NCBI GenBank assembly: GCA_014237955.1
Contig: JABABY010000077.1
Span: forward strand, 1 to 9,035
DNA: 9,035 nucleotides
Source: Planctomycetota bacterium
Lineage (GTDB): Bacteria; Planctomycetota; Planctomycetia; Pirellulales; UBA7805
Direction: 5' to 3'
In this document: positions 1-6,677 of the stretch, piece after piece
Layout of the letters: every line of letters begins with the position of its first letter
Position numbering within the stretch: the stretch's first letter is position 1
Program-made: the position numbers and the translations under genes
The notes under the pieces: generated by a model
Database searches by the model: none
The model's input: the letters and a program-made list of their open reading frames with translations, nothing else
Told to the model about the DNA's origin: nothing

Positions 1-123
1 GAGACAGTCCTTGGGGAGTCCACGAAACCAGAAGAACCTGTGCTGCAAGTAGAAGTGTATAAGAGGCCACCGTCATCTATCCTTCCTGAAAAAATCGGCA
101 AAAACCGATTTGAGAATCGTTAG
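1..123 (+). CDS. Possible 3' end of a plus-strand gene, truncated by the window edge
   Basis: Frame 1 is open from the first base to a TAG at 121-123, giving 40 codons with a hydrophilic, protein-like composition rich in Glu, Lys and Pro; it ends in ...KIGKNRFENR. The other two plus-strand frames hit stops by about positions 51 and 62. A 40-codon open stretch can arise by chance, and no family is recognisable from so short a tail, so this is a tentative call. If real, the gene is convergent with the phosphatase gene whose stop is at 433, leaving about 310 nt of non-coding DNA between them. A small inverted repeat (92-98 / 105-111) lies inside its last codons. Confidence 0.4.
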   Translation, partial: ETVLGESTKPEEPVLQVEVYKRPPSSILPEKIGKNRFENR

Positions 124-432
124 CACCATCTGCAAATACCAGCGATAAGGCCAACTCTCGAGAATTAGCCTCGCACAATAGCCGATACCCGCCGGTCGAG
201 CACCTACGTACCAACAGTTATTGGCATTTCAGGATGAGTCTCTTGCCCGAAAGAGCCTAAAAATCGGGGGCAACCTTACATTGCTCTCAGGAAACAACGA
301 TTACGTAATCTTAACTAAATGGAATGGAACAGCCTGTATGCACCGTTCTATTTCTTCCATCTAGGTAACTTTTGACGAATATCGTTGCCGTAACGATTTA
401 CAGGAAGAACCTGCTCTTCTGCAGAAGGGCCA
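124..432. other. Non-coding gap between two apparently convergent genes
   Basis: No frame looks coding. The gap holds a perfect 12-base palindrome GATTACGTAATC (299-310), a small inverted repeat ATCGTT/AACGAT (381-386 and 392-397) and another palindrome CTTCTGCAGAAG (416-427). A looser stem (319-330 with 345-360, with a 4-nt bulge and one G-U pair) could also form. None is followed by a convincing T tract in the right direction, so I cannot name a terminator for either flanking gene. Confidence 0.5.
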
Positions 433-1236
433 CTACCGACCAGCCGTGAGGTGCAGAATTTCCTCTAAGATAAACCCATTCGTTGCGATTGCCTCTCCAC
501 CAAGAACCGTCGGACGACCTGCAAAATCGGTGAGCGTCCCGCCCGCCTCTTCAACAATTGGCTTGAGAGCTGCAGTATCCCAAAGATTTAATTCAGGATC
601 CACCATGAGTTCTGCCCGGCCTGTCGCAACCAGAAGATAGCCATAACAGTCACCCCAGGTTCGCGTAAGTCGTGCCTGACGGTGCAGCAGTTCAAATACT
701 TCGGATCGCCCGGTTGCATCAAAAGTGCTCTGTTGCGTTGTGCAGAACAGTCCATCAGAAAGCGATTTGGTGTCTGAGACATGTGCTCTCACCGGAGGAT
801 TTTTATCGATAACATGCCATGCACCACAACCACGCATTGCGTAGATTGATTCAGCAAGTGCCGGAAATTCGAGAATGCCAAATTCAGCCTCATCATGGTG
901 CATCAAAGCCACCATCGTTCCATACAGCGGCACACCGGAAATAAAGGATTGCGTACCATCAATGGGATCCAGCAACCAGCGAAATGAGGATTTTGCCTCT
1001 TTTTCTCCAAATTCCTCTCCTGCAATCCCGTCATGCGGAAAAGATTTGGTGATCATTTCGCGCAGCAATTGCTCTGCCTCCCGGTCTGCAACCGTAATCG
1101 GCGTCATATCTTTTTTCTGATCGACGACCAGATCAGAATCACAAAAATACTTGAGCGTCAGCTCTCCTGCCGCATGGGCAAATTCCCGAGCTGAGTTCAG
1201 GCGATTTGAAATTTCCTTTTCAACTTCTGACATCAT
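433..1236 (-). CDS. hisN: Histidinol-phosphatase, inositol-monophosphatase family (HisN type)
   Basis: This predicted soluble enzyme of 267 residues has the usual length of the Mg2+-dependent inositol-monophosphatase-like superfamily. The metal-site motifs are present: Asp51 in TPITVAD, Glu74 in AGEEFGE, Asp90 and Asp93 in WLLDPIDGT, and Asp220 in LNLWDTAAL followed by the EEAGG turn. The segment TRTWGDCYGY (191-200) is the variant typical of the histidinol-phosphatase branch, which removes phosphate from L-histidinol phosphate in histidine synthesis. I infer HisN rather than inositol or 3'(2'),5'-bisphosphate phosphatase from that segment. Two in-frame ATGs are adjacent (1236 and 1233); the AGGTG site at 1243-1247 is spaced better for the second, giving MSEVEKEI. 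The gene stands alone, with no other his gene in the window. Its Shine-Dalgarno site lies in a palindrome (1243-1253). Confidence 0.88.
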   Translation of the reverse strand: MMSEVEKEISNRLNSAREFAHAAGELTLKYFCDSDLVVDQKKDMTPITVADREAEQLLREMITKSFPHDGIAGEEFGEKEAKSSFRWLLDPIDGTQSFISGVPLYGTMVALMHHDEAEFGILEFPALAESIYAMRGCGAWHVIDKNPPVRAHVSDTKSLSDGLFCTTQQSTFDATGRSEVFELLHRQARLTRTWGDCYGYLLVATGRAELMVDPELNLWDTAALKPIVEEAGGTLTDFAGRPTVLGGEAIATNGFILEEILHLTAGR

Positions 1237-1469
1237 TTTTCACCTAATTTAGGCACTCGTGTGGGACCGACAAAAAGGCCCCGAGTACCAACCGCGAACA
1301 CTGCATCGCCTGGGAACCGAAGTACAATCCCAAAACACAAAATCGACTCGCGATTAGTCTACGGCTGAGTGTGGACCGGTACAAGTAACCCTTGCAGAGA
1401 AGGAACAAACCACCCCTATCGGCCTCTTGCACGGTCTGATTGTTCCGAAAAAACGCCCCGTAATGAGCT

Positions 1470-1484
1470 TCGACTGTGAGTCGA
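1470..1484. repeat. Perfect inverted repeat TCGACT-gtg-AGTCGA
   Basis: Two 6-base arms are separated by 3 bases within the divergent gap, about 235 nt upstream of the phosphatase start and 270 nt upstream of the gene at 1753. The symmetry suits a dimeric DNA-binding protein or a tight hairpin, but no neighbouring regulator gene supports a specific factor. Confidence 0.35.
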
Positions 1485-1637
1485 CCGGGAGAAGGATCTA
1501 AAAAAGTATTTGATACATCCTTCATCAACCCAGTGAAACCTTAATGGACACAGCCCCACAAACCTTGCCCAATGCACATAAATCGGGAAGTCAAGCTCGC
1601 AACGTTCCTTAAAACTGACATAGGCGGCATAGTTGGT

Positions 1638-1676
1638 TTGACGGTTTGCTCTCTGAGGGTAGGTTTGCGTGACGCA
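1638..1676 (+). promoter_or_regulatory. Candidate promoter with overlapping palindrome upstream of the gene at 1753
   Basis: TTGACG (1638-1643) matches the -35 consensus at five of six bases. After 16 nt, TAGGTT (1660-1665) keeps only the first, second and last bases of the -10 consensus. The palindrome TGCGT-G-ACGCA (1666-1676) falls where transcription would begin, which is a common place for an operator. The leader would be about 80 nt and would include the hairpin at 1711-1729. The weak -10 limits confidence. Confidence 0.3.
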
Positions 1677-1710
1677 TTTGTCGAGTCCGTTTGGGTCGAC
1701 TGCATCAATA

Positions 1711-1729
1711 TGCGAGCTATTTTCTCGCA
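1711..1729 (+). promoter_or_regulatory. Small leader hairpin before the gene at 1753
   Basis: TGCGAG (1711-1716) and CTCGCA (1724-1729) pair perfectly around a 7-nt loop. The hairpin ends 11 nt before the AGGAG site (1741-1745) of the next gene, so it could affect mRNA stability or ribosome access. There is no T tract, so it is not a terminator. Confidence 0.3.
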
Positions 1730-1752
1730 GATTTCCTTACAGGAGACATCCC

Positions 1753-2022
1753 ATGTCGCAAACCGCCATACCCACCGTCGCTCCGGATCATCAGGAAATG
1801 AATATCTGCGCAGGGACCTTTGTTGACCGCCGCAGTTCTGATTCACAGACTAGCAATCATGGCACAGAACGTCGTCAGTTCAGTAATGCACACAATGATC
1901 TTTCAGCAGATGCGCGTGAATTGGCCCTGGCGATCGATCAGTATAAACTCCGTCATCGGCGACGTTTCATCAACTACGAAGAAATGCTCTCCATTGTGCT
2001 GGATCTTGGCTATCGGAAGTAG
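1753..2022 (+). CDS. Small conserved-type planctomycete protein of unknown function
   Basis: The ATG at 1753 is chosen over an in-frame ATG at 1669 because AGGAG (1741-1745) lies 7 nt before it. The product has 89 residues. Residues 1-50 are polar and probably disordered, with DRRSS and GTERRQFSN motifs. Residues 51-89 look folded and helical: DLSADARELALAIDQYKLRH followed by RRRFINYEEMLSIVLDLGYRK-type sequence at the C-terminus. That basic RHRRRF...YEEM...LGY end resembles small proteins I associate with Planctomycetota, but no biochemical role is known to me. There is no signal peptide, membrane segment or metal motif. The gene is monocistronic and convergent with the CNNM gene ending at 2093. 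A small nucleic-acid-binding or regulatory protein is possible from the basic patch, but this is only a guess. Confidence 0.72.
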   Translation: MSQTAIPTVAPDHQEMNICAGTFVDRRSSDSQTSNHGTERRQFSNAHNDLSADARELALAIDQYKLRHRRRFINYEEMLSIVLDLGYRK

Positions 2023-2092
2023 TGGATGAACCTTGCAAGCCTTTGACTGGAAGCAACCATTTTCTCGGCGCGGCGCATGCACTCCACCGAGT

Positions 2093-3061
2093 CTAAAGGT
2101 CGCCCCTGAAAAGCGGTTCACAGAGTTGCTCGGCGGAAACAAATCGCACCGTTTTCCCATCAGGATCAACGATACGAGCCAGTACCTCCGAGGCACGCCG
2201 CATTTCCATGAGTGCTGCCAAATGGGTCGACCCATTGTCGATTTCCAGCAATGGGTGAATCGGTATCTGAAGTGCTGCTTCGTCAATATAGAGTTCGGGT
2301 ACGCGCAGGTAGCCCGTTAAGTGACCTCTTTCATCGGCTGACTTCACCAACAGAACGTCCTGTTCATACTGATGGGCCACCGCAATTGCTTGGCTTGGAT
2401 GAATATCCTCACACACGGATTGCATATCCTCACTGGACTGTCCAAATTCAGTGATTGGACGGTTTGCAACAGCAAAAATCTTTTCTGCCAATCTTCGCTG
2501 ACTTGGACGCAAAATTCCGGCATGGTGTCCCTCTTCCAGAATCCGAGTTAAATCGGTCCGGGCCAATCTCCATTGGAAACGCTGGGGTAATTCTCCGAAC
2601 ATTTTTTGTGCCAAATAACTTATCGCCCAAAACAATCCACTAAAAGGAAGAACCAAGAGTGCAAAGAGTGTTAACAGAGGCCCCCAACGGCGCAGCAGAC
2701 GGTTGGGCATGTAGTAGAACACACTCTTGGGCAAAAGCTCGCCATACACGAAGAGTATCGGTGCAAACACGACCGGCATGACCAACTGCAGCGAGGTACT
2801 TTCACCAAACAGGTGGCCGACAGCCATCACAATGGCCAGCGCGGTAAAGTAGTTTGCGATATTATTACCAATCAGTGTGGTTGCGACAAAAAGGGATGGA
2901 TGGTTTGTGAGCCAAAGCAACCCGCGCGCAAACCAGTCTCCTCCAAGGGCGTCCAGACGGAGTCGTACCCGGGGAATTCGGTAGAATCCCGTTTCACTTC
3001 CGCTGAACAACGCGCTCAGGGCAAGTCCGAAAAGGAACAGAACAAGGGTCCAGGCAATCAC
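2093..3061 (-). CDS. CNNM/DUF21 transmembrane protein without CorC/HlyC domain
   Basis: This is an inner-membrane protein of 322 residues. Residues 1-150 form a CNNM (DUF21) domain with helices near 2-22, 57-84, 92-112 and 125-150. The family signatures are FSGSETGFYR after helix 1, TLIGNNIANY in helix 2, and YGELLPKSV in helix 3. Residues 175-322 make a cytoplasmic region with CBS-pair character, ending in ...VRFVSAEQLCEPLFRGDL. The CorC/HlyC domain found at the end of many relatives is absent. CNNM proteins are linked to Mg2+/Co2+ efflux and homeostasis, so that is the best inference here. The start is GTG, and its GTGA sequence (3058-3061) overlaps the stop of the preceding CNNM gene, which indicates translational coupling. 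I find no separate strong ribosome binding site, in keeping with coupling. Confidence 0.85.
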   Translation of the reverse strand: MIAWTLVLFLFGLALSALFSGSETGFYRIPRVRLRLDALGGDWFARGLLWLTNHPSLFVATTLIGNNIANYFTALAIVMAVGHLFGESTSLQLVMPVVFAPILFVYGELLPKSVFYYMPNRLLRRWGPLLTLFALLVLPFSGLFWAISYLAQKMFGELPQRFQWRLARTDLTRILEEGHHAGILRPSQRRLAEKIFAVANRPITEFGQSSEDMQSVCEDIHPSQAIAVAHQYEQDVLLVKSADERGHLTGYLRVPELYIDEAALQIPIHPLLEIDNGSTHLAALMEMRRASEVLARIVDPDGKTVRFVSAEQLCEPLFRGDL

Positions 3062-4314
3062 TCAAAAGGCTCCGGTTTCTCTAATAGGGTCAACACCAGA
3101 ATCATCTGGCCACGCTCGGGAACGTCCGCTACTTTAAAATGGAAGGGCCCCCAATCACATCGATCGCCGGCTTGTGGTACTCTTCCCAGCACTTCTTGAA
3201 CCGCCCCGGCAACCGTCGTGGTTTTTGTCGCTGGCAGCGTGACATCAAACCGGCGGCCCAAACGCCTTAAGGTCGTCATCCCAGTCACCTGCCATCGACC
3301 CGCAGATAGATTTTGCAAACTCAGACGCCGGAACAAACGCTCACTCCGACTCGCCTCCGGAGTGAATATCGTGTCTAGAATGTCGTCGAAAGTGAGAATG
3401 CCGACTGTTTCTCCAAACTCATTGACCACTGCTGCTACATGTGAATTGCGAGCTAACATCTGCTCAAGTGCCTGCCCGCCAGTCGCACACCAAGGAAGAT
3501 AAAAAACTTGCTGTGCGTGTGATTCCAAATGATGCCGCGGCACTTTCCCAAGGGAATTTATCGAAATTGCCCCCGTGACTTCGTCGCTATTTTTTTCCGT
3601 GATGAGGATATAACCACTGGGGGTCGGACGACCGTGCAGATCATCGATCCCTACAGGTGGGGAAAAAGTAAGAAACTGCATCCGTGGACGCATCATTTCA
3701 TCGACACGAATTGTAGAAAGCACGACGATGTTCTGCAAAACCGTTTTTTCGTGTCCGAGAAGGACCGCATCACTCGTCGAAAAAGCCACGGCCCGTTCAA
3801 GATCCGTCACGTCCAAATAGGGCTCTGGCTCAAACCGCGGCCAGAAAAGTCGCCTCGACAGAATATTTGTCCAGCGAAATACTGGCAATAACGGATCAAC
3901 GACGCGAATGGCAACCGCTAAGGGAATTGCAAAGAGCGTTGAAATTGTCTGTGGCTTAAGGACTGCCACCGACTTGGGGAGCATTTCGCTAAAGAGCATA
4001 ATCGCAACCAATGCGCCCAAGGTAAACACACCTGCCAAATCAGAATTTCCGATATGCTTCAAATGCAGGGCGACGACTGAGATGATTGCAAAGTAACCGA
4101 CATTGATGAGTAAATTCCAGAACAATACGGCCGTCAGAAGACGGTCGGGGTCAGACAACAAATGGGCTGCAACCCGCTGTGGCCGATTCCCCTTGGCGAA
4201 GGATTGCGTCTCAGGAAGATTCAACAAGAAGAATGCTGCCTCGCTGGACGAAAAGAAGCCGGAGCCCAACAGCAAAACGCCCATTGCAACAAGCCAGGGT
4301 AGCAATTCAACCAT
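3058..4314 (-). CDS. CNNM/DUF21 protein with CBS pair and CorC/HlyC domain
   Basis: From the ATG at 4314 the product has 418 residues. The N-terminal CNNM domain (about 1-155) has helix 1 followed by GFFSSSEAAFF, a second helix with NLLINVGYF, and LFSEMLPKSV in the third. A CBS pair follows, beginning near TVLQNIVVLSTIRVDEMMRPR and ending at VVNEFGETVGILTFDDILD. The last 80 or so residues are a CorC/HlyC domain, with TLPATKTTTVAGAVQEVLGR and VPQAGD-type sequence. It likely acts in divalent-cation (Mg2+/Co2+) homeostasis at the inner membrane; 'hemolysin' is a legacy name. A longer form from a TTG at 4368 would overlap the permease gene by 35 nt but has no ribosome site and adds a hydrophilic tail, so I prefer 4314, which leaves 19 nt after the permease stop. 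It overlaps the next CNNM gene by 4 nt, suggesting the two products form a heteromer. Confidence 0.85.
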   Translation of the reverse strand: MVELLPWLVAMGVLLLGSGFFSSSEAAFFLLNLPETQSFAKGNRPQRVAAHLLSDPDRLLTAVLFWNLLINVGYFAIISVVALHLKHIGNSDLAGVFTLGALVAIMLFSEMLPKSVAVLKPQTISTLFAIPLAVAIRVVDPLLPVFRWTNILSRRLFWPRFEPEPYLDVTDLERAVAFSTSDAVLLGHEKTVLQNIVVLSTIRVDEMMRPRMQFLTFSPPVGIDDLHGRPTPSGYILITEKNSDEVTGAISINSLGKVPRHHLESHAQQVFYLPWCATGGQALEQMLARNSHVAAVVNEFGETVGILTFDDILDTIFTPEASRSERLFRRLSLQNLSAGRWQVTGMTTLRRLGRRFDVTLPATKTTTVAGAVQEVLGRVPQAGDRCDWGPFHFKVADVPERGQMILVLTLLEKPEPFE

Positions 4315-4333
4315 GGTGTTCAGTTGGTCCCTA

Positions 4334-6094
4334 TCAGTCTTCTGTTGTCCTACCGATGGCCATGTCAAATTCTGAAATTGCAGGCACCAACATGGTCAGC
4401 GTGGTGAAGACATACGTTACTGATGCCACTAGAAATGGTGCCAGCGTTTGGTCCTGCAAGTAGCTTGCAATAGCCCAAAATGTCAGAAAGGGGCATGTAA
4501 AAGCCGCACAAAAAATTGCTGGCGAGGCATTTTTCGCTCCGAGAGACACATAAAGCCCAATGCCTCCTCCGAGCATAAATGCCAGAAACGGAGCCAGTTG
4601 GTAACCGAATGTCCCACTGAATGCCACCATGATCCGCATACATGTCGCAATTCCGATAAAAAGGAAAAACACTGTCCCTAAGCTTGTCGCAATTGCTGTA
4701 CGACTATTGCCGTGAATCAAACCACAATGCAGACCGAGAACCGCTACAAAGAAATCCATCACCAATAGTCCAAACCCGACATAGAAAACATTTTCGGCAC
4801 TAAGCCCACCCAACCACCACAAGTACACACAACAAATCAATGGCAGCAGAACCATTTCCTTCGCATTGTAAAAGACTCCGCCAAGTTTTCCAAAAATGAA
4901 TTCTCTGGGAGTTAAATCCGTCACGAGAAGAAGATCCAACGTTTTTGCATCTCGCTCCGTGGAAACTGCTGTTACCGCCTGGGCATTAATCAAAAACAGG
5001 CTAATGAGGAAGAAAGGAAGAACGACAACCAGGCTACTCCCGTTGTCTTGGAGTGCGTGTACACCAAGCAAGGCAAATAGGGCAAGGATAAGATAGCCCA
5101 CACGAACAGCAAGGACTCTGCGGCCATAGGCCCAAGTTCTGATCTCTCGCCATAACACTGGATAGGCCCAGACGCGGCGAATCCGTTCTCCCGTCGCGCC
5201 ATCCCGTTTTGCCGCAGAAGTGGTCGACTTCGGCAAAACATTATTCTCACCCGACCGTTGAAAAACAGATATCTGCCTGATGACACGGGAAGGATTCCAA
5301 ATACGAACTCGGAGAATCGCAATCCCATTAAGAACCATCGCGACTCCTACACAGACGAATAGGAAAAGATACTTCGGATCAGCAAACATTCCCCCGGACA
5401 TTCCAAGTGATCCACCGGGTTCTGTCGTCGCCAACACCGCCCGCCATGGGCTTGCCGCGATTGCCAGTTCACTGCACTGGAATCCAGCAATGGACATATC
5501 CTGTCCAAGATAGAAAAACACTTCCCAGACTGCCAACCATGCAACAAGAGCTAAAACCGTCATTGCTAGCGCCTGAAATGTCTTTTCCCGCCAAAGTGCT
5601 ATCGTCGATCCAAGACTTCCAGCAGCCAATGCCGATGCCATTGTCACGGCAAAGGCATTCATCACTTGCAACGCATCCACACCGCCAAGGAGCATAATCC
5701 CCATAAAGATTGGAAACGCGGCAAGAATCAGAACGAACACCGTAAGCATGCTTGCCAATAGTTTTCCAACGACCAACTCAACGTTGGAAAGACCTGTCAT
5801 CAACAATAAAACAAGTGTTCTTCGATCTTTTTCCTGACTTACGCTACTGGCAGTAAAAAGTGCCGCAAAGAATACTGCGATTGCCAACTGCAAAGGTGCA
5901 AGAATCTGAAACAACATCGCACCAAAGCGCGCAAGATCTCCAAGGCTAGCGATCGTTTGGGTTCCAGCGAGTACAAGCCATGCTGTTCCCATGAGCATCA
6001 GTAGCGCAGCCACATAGACACCGCGCGCGACATAATGCTTCACTCGACGGGGAGCCGTTACAAGTTCACGGACAAAAACAGGGCTAGCCACCAA
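4334..6094 (-). CDS. ABC-2-type permease with two internally repeated halves
   Basis: This polytopic membrane protein has about 586 residues and more than ten hydrophobic segments, split into two homologous halves by a hydrophilic linker near 280-310. Each half opens with a PVxxRE element (PVFVRELVTAPRR near 5-17; PVLWREIRTW near 312-321). Each has a coupling motif after its second helix: VSQEKDRRTLVLLLMTGLSN (85-104) and VSTERDAKTLDLLLVTDLTP (377-396), followed in both by a GKL. Over 30 aligned residues the two copies share 15 identities. The permease should work with an ATP-binding subunit, but none is encoded in the window; the substrate is unknown. The start is uncertain: TTG at 6094 gives MVASPVFVRE and has GGAGAAGAT (6102-6110) upstream. 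The frame extends to a TTG at 6133, and GTG at 6091 is also possible; there is no suitable ATG. It is the first gene of the operon with the CNNM pair. Confidence 0.85.
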   Translation of the reverse strand: MVASPVFVRELVTAPRRVKHYVARGVYVAALLMLMGTAWLVLAGTQTIASLGDLARFGAMLFQILAPLQLAIAVFFAALFTASSVSQEKDRRTLVLLLMTGLSNVELVVGKLLASMLTVFVLILAAFPIFMGIMLLGGVDALQVMNAFAVTMASALAAGSLGSTIALWREKTFQALAMTVLALVAWLAVWEVFFYLGQDMSIAGFQCSELAIAASPWRAVLATTEPGGSLGMSGGMFADPKYLFLFVCVGVAMVLNGIAILRVRIWNPSRVIRQISVFQRSGENNVLPKSTTSAAKRDGATGERIRRVWAYPVLWREIRTWAYGRRVLAVRVGYLILALFALLGVHALQDNGSSLVVVLPFFLISLFLINAQAVTAVSTERDAKTLDLLLVTDLTPREFIFGKLGGVFYNAKEMVLLPLICCVYLWWLGGLSAENVFYVGFGLLVMDFFVAVLGLHCGLIHGNSRTAIATSLGTVFFLFIGIATCMRIMVAFSGTFGYQLAPFLAFMLGGGIGLYVSLGAKNASPAIFCAAFTCPFLTFWAIASYLQDQTLAPFLVASVTYVFTTLTMLVPAISEFDMAIGRTTED

Positions 6095-6160
6095 AAACCG
6101 ATCTTCTCCGATGCAAACAATCTTAGCCCGCAACCGTCAACGCGAGCAACAACAAGAGAT

Positions 6161-6166
6161 ATTCTA
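6161..6166 (-). promoter_or_regulatory. Candidate -10 element of the permease-CNNM operon
   Basis: Read on the minus strand, TAGAAT matches the -10 consensus at five of six bases and would give a leader of about 60 nt before the permease start at 6094. The -35 position (TTCTCG at a 17-nt spacing) is a poor match, so this call rests on the -10 alone. Confidence 0.25.
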
Positions 6167-6430
6167 AATGGGTTGAGCGCCGACGAGAAGCGGAAGAGAA
6201 GAAATGAGAGTTTTACCGCACATTTCGGCCTCCGAGTGGAAAATCAGCAGAAGATTCCCGACCCCAAAACCAGATAGACAACACTTCTGACCCATTTTAG
6301 AGGCCAATCGACCTCCCATAACGGCATAGCTTGGAAACCAACGGCGAGGATCGATAAAACCACTCGATCTAAAGAAGGTCCCACCTGAGAGGCCGCTGAG
6401 AGTACAAAAATCGGTGGTCATAAAAAGCTA

Positions 6431-6522
6431 TAAAAAAAGGTCATGCCAAGCCATTCCGTTGGCTTGCCATGACCTCTATCCTGAAAACACACGAGCGTGT
6501 ATCCCGTCATGCTATGACGGTA
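6431..6522 (-). ncRNA. Candidate small RNA or attenuating leader on the minus strand
   Basis: Read on the minus strand from about 6522, the predicted RNA folds into three successive hairpins: CCGTCAT-agc-ATGACGG (6520-6504, 7 bp, 3-nt loop), a short ACAC/GTGT hairpin around 6500-6489, and a 15-bp terminator hairpin (6475-6438) followed by a U tract. Almost every base is in or next to a stem. A weak promoter (TTGAGT, 18 nt, GATAAA) lies just upstream. No protein-coding gene on this strand explains the terminator. The RNA could be a free small RNA of about 92 nt, or the leader of the permease-CNNM operon if polymerase reads through. It matches no RNA family I recognise. An inactive relic of a lost gene remains possible. 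Confidence 0.35.
6432..6475 (-). terminator. Strong rho-independent terminator, minus strand
   Basis: Arms 6438-6452 and 6461-6475 pair at 14 of 15 positions around an 8-nt loop, with one internal mismatch (6446/6467; G opposite G on the minus strand). An extra A-T pair can form at the loop base. On the minus strand the hairpin runs directly into seven T residues (complement of 6438-6432). On the plus strand it is not followed by a T run, so the direction is clear. It lies upstream of, and points toward, the permease operon. Confidence 0.72.
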
Positions 6523-6528
6523 TATATA

Positions 6529-6558
6529 TTTATCGGCATCCAAAGTTGAGCAACTCAA
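6529..6558 (-). promoter_or_regulatory. Weak promoter candidate for the minus-strand RNA
   Basis: On the minus strand TTGAGT (6558-6553) and GATAAA (6534-6529) are spaced 18 nt apart, each matching four of six consensus bases, and an AT-rich TATATA stretch follows. The predicted start near 6522 falls at the base of the first hairpin of the candidate RNA. Confidence 0.25.
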
Positions 6559-6616
6559 GCCCAAATCACCAGAGCCCCCCCCTGAAAGAGTCCAATAACA
6601 ACTCCTACATTCGCGT

Positions 6617-6643
6617 CTAAGGACCTTGTCTCCTTGGTCCTAG
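6617..6643 (+). promoter_or_regulatory. Bulged hairpin ahead of the large plus-strand hairpin
   Basis: CTA-A-GGACC (6617-6625) pairs with GGTCC-TAG (6636-6643), giving eight base pairs with one bulged A and a 10-nt loop. An alternative AAGG/CCTT pairing (6619-6622 with 6632-6635) excludes it. It lies 34 nt before the 6678-6745 structure and could be part of the same RNA. Confidence 0.25.
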
Positions 6644-6677
6644 AGGTAGTGCTGGCCAATTGATCGCCCCGCCGCGC

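Larger units (their letters stand above)
1237..1752. other. Divergent intergenic region with small palindromes
   Basis: This 516-nt gap lies between the minus-strand phosphatase and the plus-strand gene at 1753. Open frames inside it have unlikely compositions and no ribosome binding sites. It contains CCTAA-T-TTAGG at 1243-1253 over the phosphatase Shine-Dalgarno site, a perfect TCGACT-gtg-AGTCGA repeat (1470-1484), TGCGT-G-ACGCA (1666-1676), a 6-bp hairpin (1711-1729), and a possible plus-strand promoter near 1638-1665. Confidence 0.5.

Noticed and set aside
89..111. Hairpin AAATCGG/CCGATTT with T residues on the minus strand, as the phosphatase terminator
   Set aside because: The stem has only three G-C pairs, lies over 300 nt past the stop codon, and falls inside the possible end of a plus-strand gene.
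1244..1528. 94-codon minus-strand open frame upstream of the phosphatase gene
   Set aside because: No Shine-Dalgarno site, odd composition, and no family resemblance. It is probably a chance frame in the intergenic gap.
2064..2091. CTCGG/CCGAG inverted repeat between the convergent stops as a terminator
   Set aside because: Only five base pairs with an 18-nt loop and no T tract on either strand.
6164..6421. 85-codon minus-strand open frame upstream of the permease gene
   Set aside because: It has no ribosome site, begins right after the U tract of a strong same-strand terminator, and its composition does not resemble a known or conserved-looking protein.
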